DNA from: an uncultured Burkholderiales bacterium
GTDB lineage: Bacteria > Pseudomonadota > Gammaproteobacteria > Burkholderiales > Thiobacillaceae
Length of the DNA: 32,222 nt
Assembly (NCBI GenBank): GCA_938038385.1
Contig: CALHRD010000006.1
Span: 1 to 32,222, forward strand
Reading direction: 5' to 3'
In this document: piece after piece, positions 1-8,546 of the stretch
Position numbering within the stretch: position 1 is the first letter of the stretch
Layout of the letters: the number at the start of each line of letters is the position of its first letter
Notes under the pieces: generated by a model
Databases searched by the model: none
The model's input: the letters and a program-made list of their open reading frames with translations, nothing else
Told to the model about the DNA's origin: nothing
Position numbers and translations under genes: made by a program

Positions 1-78
1 CATGCCCGTCGTCTCCACCAGCTTGACTGCCTCCGCCCGAAACTCCGGCGTATAAATCCCCTTCGGCGTCCGTTCCAT
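1..78 (-). CDS. IS3-family transposase OrfA, N-terminal fragment (runs off the left edge)
   Basis: The minus strand opens with ATG at 76-78 and reads MERTPKGIYTPEFRAEAVKL, then VETTGM, before the window ends. A basic start followed by (Y/F)xxEF(R/K)AEAVKL is the usual opening of IS3-family OrfA proteins, whose N-terminal helix-turn-helix binds the element's ends. I chose the second of two ATGs (76-78 rather than 82-84) because GGAGG lies 6 nt before it and directly abuts the first. Only 26 codons are visible, so neither intactness nor the usual OrfA/OrfB frameshift can be judged. An unrelated HTH_Tnp_1-type protein is the alternative. Confidence 0.7.
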   Translation of the reverse strand, partial: MERTPKGIYTPEFRAEAVKLVETTGM

Positions 79-141
79 TTCCATCCTCCAAATCGCCAAA
101 TTACACGATCCGTCGGACTCCATTTTTTTCAGCCTACCTCA
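1..141 (-). mobile_element. Probable end of an IS3-family insertion sequence (partial)
   Basis: The transposase start codon lies about 60 nt from a sequence that on the minus strand reads TGAGGTAGGCTGAAAAAAA (from 141 leftward). IS3-family ends typically begin with TGA and lie this close to the OrfA start, so 141 is my best guess for the boundary. The boundary is unproven: the other end and any target duplication are outside the window, and the same bases take part in an inverted repeat reaching 163. Confidence 0.4.
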
Positions 142-183
142 GCGGAGTTTCGGCGTAGGCTGACGTGAGCGAAGCGAACGTCA
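129..183. repeat. REP-like palindromes beside the IS end
   Basis: TCAGCCTAC at 129-137 is repeated inverted as GTAGGCTGA at 155-163 (9-bp arms, 17-nt spacer). It runs straight into a second hairpin, TGACGT at 161-166 with ACGTCA at 178-183 around GAGCGAAGCGA. The style GTAGGCTGxxxTGAGCGAAGCGAA resembles extragenic palindromes common in gammaproteobacteria (from memory). They may form transcript hairpins or be the insertion target of the neighbouring IS. Confidence 0.45.
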
Positions 184-466
184 AGCGAAGCGATACGTGC
201 GGCCGAAGCCAACACCGCGCAACGAAGCCGAGCGCCCGCGCAGACATTTATTCATCGTTTCCCCAGGCTTCATGTCCCGGCGCCCGCGTCTGCCTCCGTT
301 CGACGCCAAGTTGACCGCGGCCTCATGCAGCGTGGGTGGGCAGGCAAACGACTGCACACCGCCGGCTGCGGCGGTGACGAACACAGCTGATATCATGCGG
401 GATGAGGTCAGGAGTATGCGCCAGGTATCCCTGATCGCAGTCGATTCGTTGCGCGCCGGGCTTGGA
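184..466. other. Intergenic stretch, no gene recognised
   Basis: This 283-bp stretch lies between the palindromes and the 3' end of the tRNA gene. Open frames cross it on both strands, but they run through the tRNA, lack ribosome binding sites and resemble no family I know. I see no att-type duplication of the tRNA 3' end. It may be decayed sequence between a mobile element and the tRNA. Confidence 0.4.
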
Positions 467-557
467 TGGCGGAGAGAGTGGGATTCGAACCCACGGTGAA
501 CACGAGGCCCACACCGGATTTCGAGTCCGGCCCGTTCGACCACTCCGGCATCTCTCC
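467..557 (-). tRNA. tRNA-Ser (anticodon CGA)
   Basis: Read on the minus strand, the acceptor stem GGAGAGA (557-551) pairs with TCTCTCC next to discriminator G and an encoded CCA (469-467). The anticodon stem CCGGA/TCCGG encloses CTCGAAA, so the anticodon is CGA (complement at 521-523), reading UCG codons. The T arm contains GGTTCGAATCC. The length of 91 nt with a long variable arm is typical of class II tRNA-Ser. TAGAAT, complement at 570-575, lies 11 nt ahead of the 5' end and could be a -10 box; I see no convincing -35. Confidence 0.96.
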
Positions 558-586
558 GAAAGGGCGGCATTCTACCGGTAATCGGC

Positions 587-1984
587 ATGACAAGATACTC
601 GCTCCAGCAGCTCGGGAAGGTGATCCTGCTGCTTGCCGCGGTGATCGCGCATTCGGGGTGCAGCAGGGTACCTGATCCGCCGTGGCAGACCGGGGAACTG
701 GTAGTGCTCACCCGATTGAGCCCGACCACCTATTATTTCGATGCGGACGGCGCGCCGACCGGATTCGAATACGACCTGGTCCGCCGGTTCGCGGATGCCC
801 AGGGCTGGACCGTAAGGTTCGAACTGGCATCCAGCCTGGAGGAGATGTTCTCCCGGCTGGAAAGGGGCGAGGCCCATTTCGCCGCTGCGGGGCTGGCGGC
901 CACCGACAAGCGCTTGGGGCGCATGCGTTTCGGCCCCGCCTATGCGGACACACGAGAGTGGGTGGTATGTGGTTCATCGGCCGGGGCGCCAAAGGAGGTG
1001 GCCGACCTGGTGGGTCTCAGGACCGAGGTGGTGGCGGGCAGCAGTCATCTCGACCGGTTGCGCGACCTGCGTCTGGATCATCCCGAGCTCGCCTGGAAGG
1101 AGGTCGAACTGCCCGGCGAGGAGGAGTTGCTGGAACGCGTTTCGAACGGCCTGTCCGACTGCACGGTGGCCGACGAGATGGAGTACCAGATCGCGCGTAA
1201 TTATCTGCCCGGCCTGCAGGCCGTGTTCGATCTGGGGAAGGCGCGCCGCATTGCCTGGGCCTTTCCGAAACGGGGTGAGCCCCGTCTGTTGGAGGCGGTC
1301 GGGGGTTTTTTCCAGGAGATGACCCAGAGCGGGGAACTGGAGGTCCTCAGAGAGCGTTACTTCGGCCACATCTTCCGGCTGGCGGAGGCGGATGTGCTGG
1401 GCATCCTGGAGAAGCGGACGACCCGTTTGCCCGCGCTACGGCCCTTTTTCCAGGAGGGCCAGACACTGAGCGGACTCGATTGGCGTCTGCTCGCAGCGGT
1501 GGCGTATCAGGAATCGCACTGGGACTCGAAAGCGGTCTCACCCACAGGGGTGAGAGGCATCATGATGCTGACGGCCGACACCGCCGACCGTCTTGGCGTG
1601 AAGGACCGCCTGGACCCGAGGGAGAGCATCCTCGGCGGCGCGAGGTATCTGCGCATGCTCATCGACATGATCCCGGACAGCGTGCCCGAACCGGACCGGA
1701 CCTGGATGGCGCTGGCGGCCTACAACATCGGTCCGGGACATTTCGCGGGAGCGCTGCGGCTCACGCGCAGGCTGGAGCGCAACCCGGATGCCTGGATGGA
1801 CGTCAAGGACGTGCTGCCCAAGCTCGCGCAGGCCCGCTATGCAGGCAGCCTCAGGTATGGCTATGCGCGGGGTGGCGAAGCAAGGGCCTTCGCCGAGAAC
1901 GTGCGCATCTACTACGACATACTGTCCCGCTACGAGCAGCCCTATCGCGAGGGCTTCGCGCTGCGCGCGCCGGCGCGACCGTAA
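587..1984 (+). CDS. mltF: Membrane-bound lytic murein transglycosylase F (lipoprotein)
   Basis: This 465-residue protein should cleave the beta-1,4 MurNAc-GlcNAc bond of peptidoglycan non-hydrolytically, leaving 1,6-anhydroMurNAc, at the outer membrane. A lipoprotein signal (hydrophobic residues 12-21, lipobox HSGC) ends at Cys25. Residues about 36-262 form a solute-binding-protein family 3 domain, and about 290-450 an SLT domain. Glu309 in AYQESHW is the expected catalytic acid, followed by SPTGVRGIMML and the AAYNIGPGH motif. This SBP-plus-SLT order defines MltF (E. coli 518 aa). The start was picked for its signal peptide; no clear Shine-Dalgarno precedes it. The gene is alone on its strand, divergent from the tRNA and convergent with serS. 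Confidence 0.93.
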   Translation: MTRYSLQQLGKVILLLAAVIAHSGCSRVPDPPWQTGELVVLTRLSPTTYYFDADGAPTGFEYDLVRRFADAQGWTVRFELASSLEEMFSRLERGEAHFAAAGLAATDKRLGRMRFGPAYADTREWVVCGSSAGAPKEVADLVGLRTEVVAGSSHLDRLRDLRLDHPELAWKEVELPGEEELLERVSNGLSDCTVADEMEYQIARNYLPGLQAVFDLGKARRIAWAFPKRGEPRLLEAVGGFFQEMTQSGELEVLRERYFGHIFRLAEADVLGILEKRTTRLPALRPFFQEGQTLSGLDWRLLAAVAYQESHWDSKAVSPTGVRGIMMLTADTADRLGVKDRLDPRESILGGARYLRMLIDMIPDSVPEPDRTWMALAAYNIGPGHFAGALRLTRRLERNPDAWMDVKDVLPKLAQARYAGSLRYGYARGGEARAFAENVRIYYDILSRYEQPYREGFALRAPARP

Positions 1985-1999
1985 GACGGACACGGTGGT

Positions 2000-2017
2000 G
2001 ACGGACGGCTGTCCGTC
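2000..2017 (+). terminator. Hairpin just after mltF, possible terminator
   Basis: GACGGAC (2000-2006) and GTCCGTC (2011-2017) form a 7-bp stem around GGCT, 16 nt past the mltF stop. No T-run follows, so it would be a weak or Rho-assisted terminator at best. It could equally be a transcript-stabilising hairpin. Confidence 0.3.
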
Positions 2018-2187
2018 GCGCTGCGGCCCGGTCAGTCGCCAGGCCGTCTTCTGCCTGGGCAGGCATCTCGACTAGGGGAGTTCGGGCACAATGCCTCGTA
2101 GGCGCGGGCCGTTGGCCGAGTTTCAGTGGATGACGCGCCAACGGAAAGGCGACGCCACCCGGAAGCATGCATGTCGCGATGCCCGTT

Positions 2188-2293
2188 CCCTCACCTTGAG
2201 CCCCTACGGCCCTCTCTCCCGACCTCTCTCCCTGGGGGAGAGAGGAGGGTCGAGCCTCCCTCCCCGGTTGGGGGGCGGGGGCGGGGGTGAGGG
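2188..2293. repeat. Purine/pyrimidine-skewed inverted-repeat element
   Basis: The stretch is bounded by CCCTCACC (2188-2195) and GGTGAGGG (2286-2293), perfect 8-bp inverted ends. Inside is a perfect 10-bp stem CCTCTCTCCC (2223-2232) / GGGAGAGAGG (2236-2245) with a 3-nt loop, then a G-rich run at 2269-2287. Elements of the form CCCTCACC...CTCTCCC...GGGAGAG...GGTGAGGG are dispersed in many proteobacterial genomes (from memory). Only one copy is in this window. Confidence 0.6.
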
Positions 2294-2399
2294 ATGGGGA
2301 GGGGAGCATCGAGGTCGCTTGCGCGACTTTCACGCCAAAGCCCGGCTACACGACAACGCCGCAGTCTTCCGCGACATGCACGCGGTTGCTGGCAACGAG

Positions 2400-3716
<1,317 letters not shown>

Positions 3717-3721
3717 CTATT

Positions 3722-6334
3722 CTAACCGGCCGTCACGGGTTTCAACTGTCGTTCCATCTCTGCGCGCACCTGCTCGAAGGCCGCTTCCAGCTCGGCCAGG
3801 CAGGACTGGAGTCGGTCCCACTCCTGCGCCTTGGCCGATCTTTCGGCGCAGCGCGCGGCCTCGGTCATGGCTGCGGCGCCGATGTAGGCGGCAGCGCCTT
3901 TGATCTGGTGGGCATGGCGCGCGGCCTGTTCCGCCTGGCGTGCCTCGCTGGCGCGTCTGAGCTGTTCGAGCAGGGGTTGGCTGCTGCTGATGAACAGTGT
4001 CAGCATCTCGTCTACCTGCTCGGTCTCGTCGCGACAGATACGGCGGATCTTCTCCAGGTCGAAAGATGCGGAAACGGCTGCCTGTGGCGGCTTGCCGGCT
4101 ACGTGGGCCTCGGCCTTGATCGTCTTGGCCGGCAGCCAGCGCGCCAGGGTGCGGGCCAGGCCTTCCTCTCGCAGCGGCTTGAGCAGATAGCCATCCATGC
4201 CCGCTTGCCGGCAGGCCTCCTCGAAGCCCGGCATGGCGTTGGCCGTCAGGGCAACGATGGGCAGCCTGGCCATGCCCTGGTCATCCTCCCAGGCACGGAT
4301 GGCGCGCGTGGCCTGCAGGCCGTCCAGCTCGGGCATGTGGCAATCCATCAGGACCAGGTCCAGGGGCTCCTGCCTGACCATCTCCCAGGCGGCACGGCCG
4401 TTCTCCGCCTGGATCACCTCCACGCCCAGGTTTTCCAGCATCAGGCGGGTGAGCTTGCGGTTGACCGGGTTGTCCTCCGCCACCAGCACACGCGTGTTGA
4501 AGAAGCGCGGCAGATCGGCAGCGGTCTCTTGCTGTTCGGCCGGGGGCTCGGTGGTGGCCAGGGGCAGTTCGAGATGGAAGGCGCTGCCGTCGTCGGGCCG
4601 GCTGTCCAGACCGAGCCTACCCTGCATCAACTCGGCCAGTTGCCGGCAGATGGCCAGCCCCAGGCCGGTGCCGCCATAGCGCCGGCTGGTGGAGCCGTCG
4701 GCCTGGGCGAAGGCCTCGAAGATGCGCGCCTGGGCCTCGGGCGGGATGCCGATGCCGGTGTCGGCGACGGTGAAGCGGTAGCCCTCGCCGGCGGGTAGTT
4801 GCGCCGGCTGCACGGTGATACGCACCTCGCCGCGTTCCGTGAACTTGACGGCGTTGTCCACCAGGTTGAGCAGGATCTGCCGCACCCGCAGGGGATCGCC
4901 CAGCAACCATTCCGGGATCTCGGTCCGCTTGTCCAGCACCAGCGACAGCCCCTTGGCCTGCGCGCGCGGCGCCTGCAGGGCGACCACATCCTGCAGCAGC
5001 TCGTCGAGATGGAAGGGGATCCGTTCCACCGTCAGTCGGCCGGCCTCTATCTTGGAGAAGTCGAGCAGGTCGTTGATGATGGCCAGGAGCGATTCCGCCG
5101 ATCGGGACACGGTCTCGGCATAGTCCCGCTGCCGGTCGTCCAGGGCTGTGCCGAGCAGCAGCCGGGTCATGCCGATGATGCCGTTCAACGGCGTGCGTAT
5201 CTCGTGGCTGACGTTGGCCAGGAACTGCGATTTCAGCCGCGTGGTGGCCACGGCCGCGTCATGGGCCTCCTGCAGGGCCGTCTCCGCCGCCTTCTGCGCG
5301 GTGACGTCGCGCATGATGGCCTGGATGTGCGGCTTGCCGTCCAGGGTCATGGCATGCAAGGCGATCTCGGCGGGGAACAGGCTGCCGTCGGCACGCCGGC
5401 CCTGCCACTGCAGCAGGGCATGACCCTGTTCAATGGCTTTACGTATGCTCGCTGCAGCCGCTTCCCGTGCGGATCGTCCGTCGGGTTGCTTCGGCGCGCC
5501 CAGATCCTCCGGTCGGCACCGGATGAACTCGTCCACCGATTGCATGCGGAACATGTCCAGCGTGGCCGGGTTGCACTCCCGGAAACCATCCTCGTCGAGG
5601 ATCACGATCCCGTCGGTATTGGTCTCGAACAGGGTGCGGAATTTGGTGCGCTCGCGATCCATATCCGCCGCCAGGCGACGGGTGCGCTGCACCACGACGA
5701 TGGCCACGACCAATGCCACGCCTGCGGCCGTGAGTCCCAGGACGAACATCAGCGCACGCGTCCTCCCGAACGCGCTACGGGCTTCCTCGCTGGCACGCTG
5801 GTTCAAGTCGCGCTGGATCGAGATCAGGCTGTCCAGTTCGGTCACGAGCTTGCGCTGCAGGGGTATGGCCTCCTGTTGCAGGACTTCGAAGGCGAGGAAG
5901 GTATAGCCCTGCATGCCCAGATCCACGACCTCCACCATGATCGGCCGGTTTTCCCGCGTGATGGCGTCGATACGCGCCAAGACCGCCTTTTCCGTCTCCA
6001 GCGTCAGCATGGGCTGTAGTTTTTGCCGCGTCGCCTGGTAGGCGGAACCGTAGCCATAGAAGCGCATCATCTCCTCATCCTTATCGAAGTCATCGCTCAT
6101 GACCACGATGGAGAGCATCGAAATGGCGCGGTCGCGCAGGATGTCGCGCATCTCGCCGGCAAGCCGGGTCTTGACGTTGTTGACCTTGACGATGGACTCC
6201 AGGCGATCGTTGATCTCCGCCATCTCCCTCAGACCGACGATGGTCAGGGTGGCCATGAGCATCAGGGCCAGGGCGAATCCCGCCGACACGGTGATGGTCA
6301 GCCGGCTGGTGGGCAGGGTGGGGCGCAGCTTCAT
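3722..6334 (-). CDS. Hybrid sensor histidine kinase with PAS, receiver and Hpt domains
   Basis: An 870-aa inner-membrane kinase. Numbering from ATG 6332-6334: TM1 about 13-35; a periplasmic helical segment of about 160 residues resembling a four-helix-bundle sensor; TM2 195-216; PAS 231-346; HisKA with His377 in SHEIRTPLNG; HATPase with N-box Asn494, DTGIG (525-529) and GGTGLGL (554-560); receiver 614-734 with phospho-acceptor Asp664 in LVLMDCHMP, acidic pair Glu620/Asp621 and Lys719; Hpt about 756-866 with His809 in HAHQIKG. This supports an internal His-Asp-His relay of BarA/ArcB style, passing phosphate to an unlinked regulator. No response regulator is adjacent. A TTG 42 nt upstream (6374-6376) is in frame, but the ATG puts TM1 at a normal distance from the N terminus. 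The signal is unknown. Confidence 0.92.
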   Translation of the reverse strand: MKLRPTLPTSRLTITVSAGFALALMLMATLTIVGLREMAEINDRLESIVKVNNVKTRLAGEMRDILRDRAISMLSIVVMSDDFDKDEEMMRFYGYGSAYQATRQKLQPMLTLETEKAVLARIDAITRENRPIMVEVVDLGMQGYTFLAFEVLQQEAIPLQRKLVTELDSLISIQRDLNQRASEEARSAFGRTRALMFVLGLTAAGVALVVAIVVVQRTRRLAADMDRERTKFRTLFETNTDGIVILDEDGFRECNPATLDMFRMQSVDEFIRCRPEDLGAPKQPDGRSAREAAAASIRKAIEQGHALLQWQGRRADGSLFPAEIALHAMTLDGKPHIQAIMRDVTAQKAAETALQEAHDAAVATTRLKSQFLANVSHEIRTPLNGIIGMTRLLLGTALDDRQRDYAETVSRSAESLLAIINDLLDFSKIEAGRLTVERIPFHLDELLQDVVALQAPRAQAKGLSLVLDKRTEIPEWLLGDPLRVRQILLNLVDNAVKFTERGEVRITVQPAQLPAGEGYRFTVADTGIGIPPEAQARIFEAFAQADGSTSRRYGGTGLGLAICRQLAELMQGRLGLDSRPDDGSAFHLELPLATTEPPAEQQETAADLPRFFNTRVLVAEDNPVNRKLTRLMLENLGVEVIQAENGRAAWEMVRQEPLDLVLMDCHMPELDGLQATRAIRAWEDDQGMARLPIVALTANAMPGFEEACRQAGMDGYLLKPLREEGLARTLARWLPAKTIKAEAHVAGKPPQAAVSASFDLEKIRRICRDETEQVDEMLTLFISSSQPLLEQLRRASEARQAEQAARHAHQIKGAAAYIGAAAMTEAARCAERSAKAQEWDRLQSCLAELEAAFEQVRAEMERQLKPVTAG

Positions 6335-6400
6335 GCAGGCAGTGTAATGCCCGGGGCGGCCGGGGTTAAGCGGCAAGGGAGATCGCTTGCCGGCAATGGT

Positions 6401-8185
6401 TCAATAACCCAGGGCGCGGGCAACCTGAACGAAGGTGAAACTGACCCCCCAGGCCAGCAGCAACGGCCAGGCCACGGACAGGACCGTCAGACGCCAGTCG
6501 CGGCCTTCCTGCCGGATGGTGGCGATGGTGGACAGGCAGGGGGTGTAGATGAGGGTGAAGAGCAGGAAGCTCATCGCCTGCACCGAGTCGAGCCGGCTCG
6601 CCAGGATGGCCTGAAGTTGGTCAGGACCGGCGCTGTAGATGACCGCCAGGGCGCCGATGACGATCTCCTTGGCGACGAAGCCGAACAACAGGGCGATGGC
6701 CAGCAGGTTGTCGAGCCCGATGGGCGCGAACACCGGCTCGAGCCAATCCGCCAGGCGGCCGGCGAGGGTGGCCGGGCCGGCGGGCTGGGCCTCGAAGGGG
6801 TAATGGGTGAGGAACCATACCAGGATCACGCCGAGAACGATGAAACCGCCGGCCCCGCGCAGGAACTGCAGGGTGGCGCGCCAACTCTCGTGCAACAGGA
6901 AGCGAGCGGTGGGCAGGCGGTAGGGCGGCAGCTCCAGCAGCAGGGGCTCGTGGCTGACATAACGGCCCCGCCACAGCAGCGCGGTGAGCATCGCCAGCAC
7001 GATGCTCAGCACATACAGGCCCAACAGCACGAAGGGTGCGACAGTGGGGGTGAAGACCGCGGTGGTGATGAACAGGAAGACCTGCAGACGGGCCGAGCAG
7101 AGGGAAAACGGGATGACCAGCATGGTCAGCGCCCGCAGGTTGCGCGAGCGCATGATGCGCGTGCCCATGATGGCCGGCACGTTGCAGCCAAAGCCCATCA
7201 GCTGCATGACAAAGGCGCGGCCGTCCAGGCCCAGGCGGCTCATGAGGGCATCCACCAGGAAGGCGACGCGGGCCAGGTAGCCGCTGTCCTCGACGATGGC
7301 CATGGCGAGGAAGAACAGCGCGATCACCGGCAGGAAGGTCAGGACCGTGCTCAGGCCGTCATAGAGCCCTTCGGCCAGGAAGCTGCGCAGACCTCGCGGC
7401 AGGTCCGCCACCGCCGGTTCGAGCAGTGCCGCGCGCAGGTGGCCGAACAGCCACTCCATGCCGTCCTGCAGCGGGGTGCCCAGGCCGTAGACCGTCTGGA
7501 ACAGGGCGAAGAGGATGAGCAGCAGGATCGGGATGCCCAACCAGGGATGCAGCATCACCTGATCCAGGCGGTCGGTGACCGTGGGCGGGATCTGCACCGG
7601 CGTGTGCACGCTCTCGCTCACCAGCCGATCGAGGGCGCGCTCGATGTGCAGATCTTCACGGAAGGCCTGCGCATCCGCGCGCCTGAGTTCCGGATGTGCG
7701 CGCAGGGCGTCCTCCAGGGCCTGGATCGCCTCACGATGGTGGGTGCCGAATTTGGCCGACATCAACCGGACCGGGCTGCCCAGCATGCGCTCGAGGGTGT
7801 CCGTGTCGATGGCGATGCCCAGCTTGCGCGCTTCATCCGCCATGTTGAGCAGGATCAGCAGCGGCACGCCAAGTTGCCGGGCCTGCAGCGCCAGGGCGAG
7901 CTGTCGGTCGAGCTGGCTGGCGTTGAGGATCAGCACCAGCAGGTTGACGGGTTGGGTCTCGAGGAAACGTCGCACCACCTGCTCGTCCTCGGAGAAGCCA
8001 TGCAGGTTGTAAATGCCCGGCAGGTCGACCACCTCCACCATCTGGCCCGCCAGCAGGATGCGGGCCGAGAGCAGGTCCACCGTGATGCCGGGCCAGTTGC
8101 CGACACGCGCTCCAGCGCCGGTGAGTCGGTTGAAGAAGGTGGACTTGCCCGTGTTGGGCATGCCCAGCAGGGCGACGCGTTTCAC
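6401..8185 (-). CDS. feoB: Ferrous iron transporter FeoB (short form)
   Basis: A 594-residue inner-membrane Fe(II) transporter with an N-terminal G domain: G1 GMPNTGKST (8-16), G2 Thr35, G3 DLPG (54-57), G4 NMAD (114-117), and a G5-like SAKFG near 143-147. The membrane part begins near 215. Its two Gate motifs are recognisable as GFGCNVPA (331-338, Cys334) and IPFSLCSARLQVF (Cys363), and TPCLSTIATI lies near the C terminus. E. coli FeoB is about 773 aa, so linker and loop regions are shortened, but the hallmark motifs remain. The start is GTG at 8183-8185, overlapping the feoA stop (GTGA), which implies translational coupling. No feoC follows; the kinase gene lies downstream. Confidence 0.96.
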   Translation of the reverse strand: MKRVALLGMPNTGKSTFFNRLTGAGARVGNWPGITVDLLSARILLAGQMVEVVDLPGIYNLHGFSEDEQVVRRFLETQPVNLLVLILNASQLDRQLALALQARQLGVPLLILLNMADEARKLGIAIDTDTLERMLGSPVRLMSAKFGTHHREAIQALEDALRAHPELRRADAQAFREDLHIERALDRLVSESVHTPVQIPPTVTDRLDQVMLHPWLGIPILLLILFALFQTVYGLGTPLQDGMEWLFGHLRAALLEPAVADLPRGLRSFLAEGLYDGLSTVLTFLPVIALFFLAMAIVEDSGYLARVAFLVDALMSRLGLDGRAFVMQLMGFGCNVPAIMGTRIMRSRNLRALTMLVIPFSLCSARLQVFLFITTAVFTPTVAPFVLLGLYVLSIVLAMLTALLWRGRYVSHEPLLLELPPYRLPTARFLLHESWRATLQFLRGAGGFIVLGVILVWFLTHYPFEAQPAGPATLAGRLADWLEPVFAPIGLDNLLAIALLFGFVAKEIVIGALAVIYSAGPDQLQAILASRLDSVQAMSFLLFTLIYTPCLSTIATIRQEGRDWRLTVLSVAWPLLLAWGVSFTFVQVARALGY

Positions 8186-8433
8186 GCCTGAACGGGCTGT
8201 CGTGTCTCCGGCACGACCTCGATACGTGATGCGTCCGAGCGACGCAGGATGATGTCGGTATGGCCGACCCTGACCTGCAGGGGACCGGAGAAGGGGGAGC
8301 GGCGGATCACCCGGACATGCATGCCGGGACGCAGGCCCATGCCGGCCATGCGACGTCCCTGTTCCATGCCGACATGCAGCGCAAGCACGGTGGCCGGCAT
8401 ACCCGTGGGCAGGTCAGACAGGGTGAGGGGCAT
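8182..8433 (-). CDS. feoA: FeoA, small SH3-like partner of FeoB
   Basis: The 83-aa product MPLTLSDLPTGMPATV... has the FeoA layout: a short beta-rich SH3-like domain with GMEQGRRMAGMGLRPG (residues 22-37) and a C-terminal ILRRSDASRIEV strand-helix. FeoA binds FeoB at the cytoplasmic side and is needed for Fe(II) uptake. An upstream in-frame ATG (8491-8493) would place the promoter and Fur box inside the gene, so the ATG at 8431-8433 is preferred. It also gives the family's usual N terminus. Its TGA overlaps the feoB GTG by 4 nt. Confidence 0.93.
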   Translation of the reverse strand: MPLTLSDLPTGMPATVLALHVGMEQGRRMAGMGLRPGMHVRVIRRSPFSGPLQVRVGHTDIILRRSDASRIEVVPETRQPVQA

Positions 8434-8451
8434 GGCGTGGCGACCGTTATC

Positions 8452-8470
8452 GATAATGGTTCTCATCATA
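8452..8470. promoter_or_regulatory. Fur box upstream of feoA
   Basis: GATAATGGTTCTCATCATA matches the 19-bp Fur consensus GATAATGATAATCATTATC at 14 of 19 positions by hand count. It begins 18 nt before the feoA start and covers the proposed -10 box. With iron, Fur would block RNA polymerase here, giving repression of feoAB. Confidence 0.8.
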
Positions 8471-8493
8471 ACCCGCCAGTTCGAATAACACAA
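8465..8493 (-). promoter_or_regulatory. Probable sigma-70 promoter of feoAB
   Basis: On the minus strand, TTGTGT (complement of 8488-8493) is followed after exactly 17 nt by TATGAT (complement of 8465-8470). The -10 box differs from TATAAT at one base; the -35 matches TTG only. It overlaps the Fur box and lies at the expected distance from the feoA start. Confidence 0.6.
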
Positions 8494-8500
8494 TCAAAGG

Positions 8501-8516
8501 ATACGGATGTCCGTAT
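8501..8516. promoter_or_regulatory. Perfect dyad upstream of the feoA promoter, possible operator
   Basis: ATACGGA (8501-8507) and TCCGTAT (8510-8516) are 7-bp perfect inverted arms separated by TG. The dyad lies 7 bp upstream of the proposed -35 box and 30 bp after the preceding gene's stop. The short spacing suits a dimeric DNA-binding protein better than an RNA hairpin, and no T-run follows. The binding protein is unknown. Confidence 0.4.
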
Positions 8517-8546
8517 ATACGCTGCCGAGGGCGTGTAGGGGCTGGG

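Larger units (their letters stand above)
1985..2399. other. Intergenic region between convergent mltF and serS
   Basis: This 415-bp gap contains the hairpin at 2000-2017 and the G/C-skewed repeat at 2188-2293. The rest shows no recognisable gene. Short open frames here lack ribosome binding sites, cross the repeat and resemble no known protein. Confidence 0.5.

Noticed and set aside
467-500. tRNA-Ser 3' end as an integration (att) site
   Set aside because: No second copy of the tRNA 3' end and no integrase gene is visible in the window.
181-729. Open frame on the minus strand crossing the tRNA
   Set aside because: It reads through the tRNA-Ser gene and into mltF on the opposite strand; no protein family resemblance.
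6335-6376. TTG start extending the hybrid kinase by 14 residues
   Set aside because: The ATG at 6332-6334 gives a normal short cytoplasmic tail before TM1; the TTG has no ribosome binding site and a proline-rich leader unlike the family.
6023-8191. A 722-codon plus-strand open frame antisense to feoB
   Set aside because: Its product is low-complexity (Gln/Gly/His/Glu-rich) as expected of an antisense shadow in GC-rich DNA, while the minus strand encodes clear FeoB motifs.
8434-8493. Longer feoA start (ATG 8491-8493)
   Set aside because: It would put the promoter and Fur box inside the coding region, and the added residues do not resemble FeoA.
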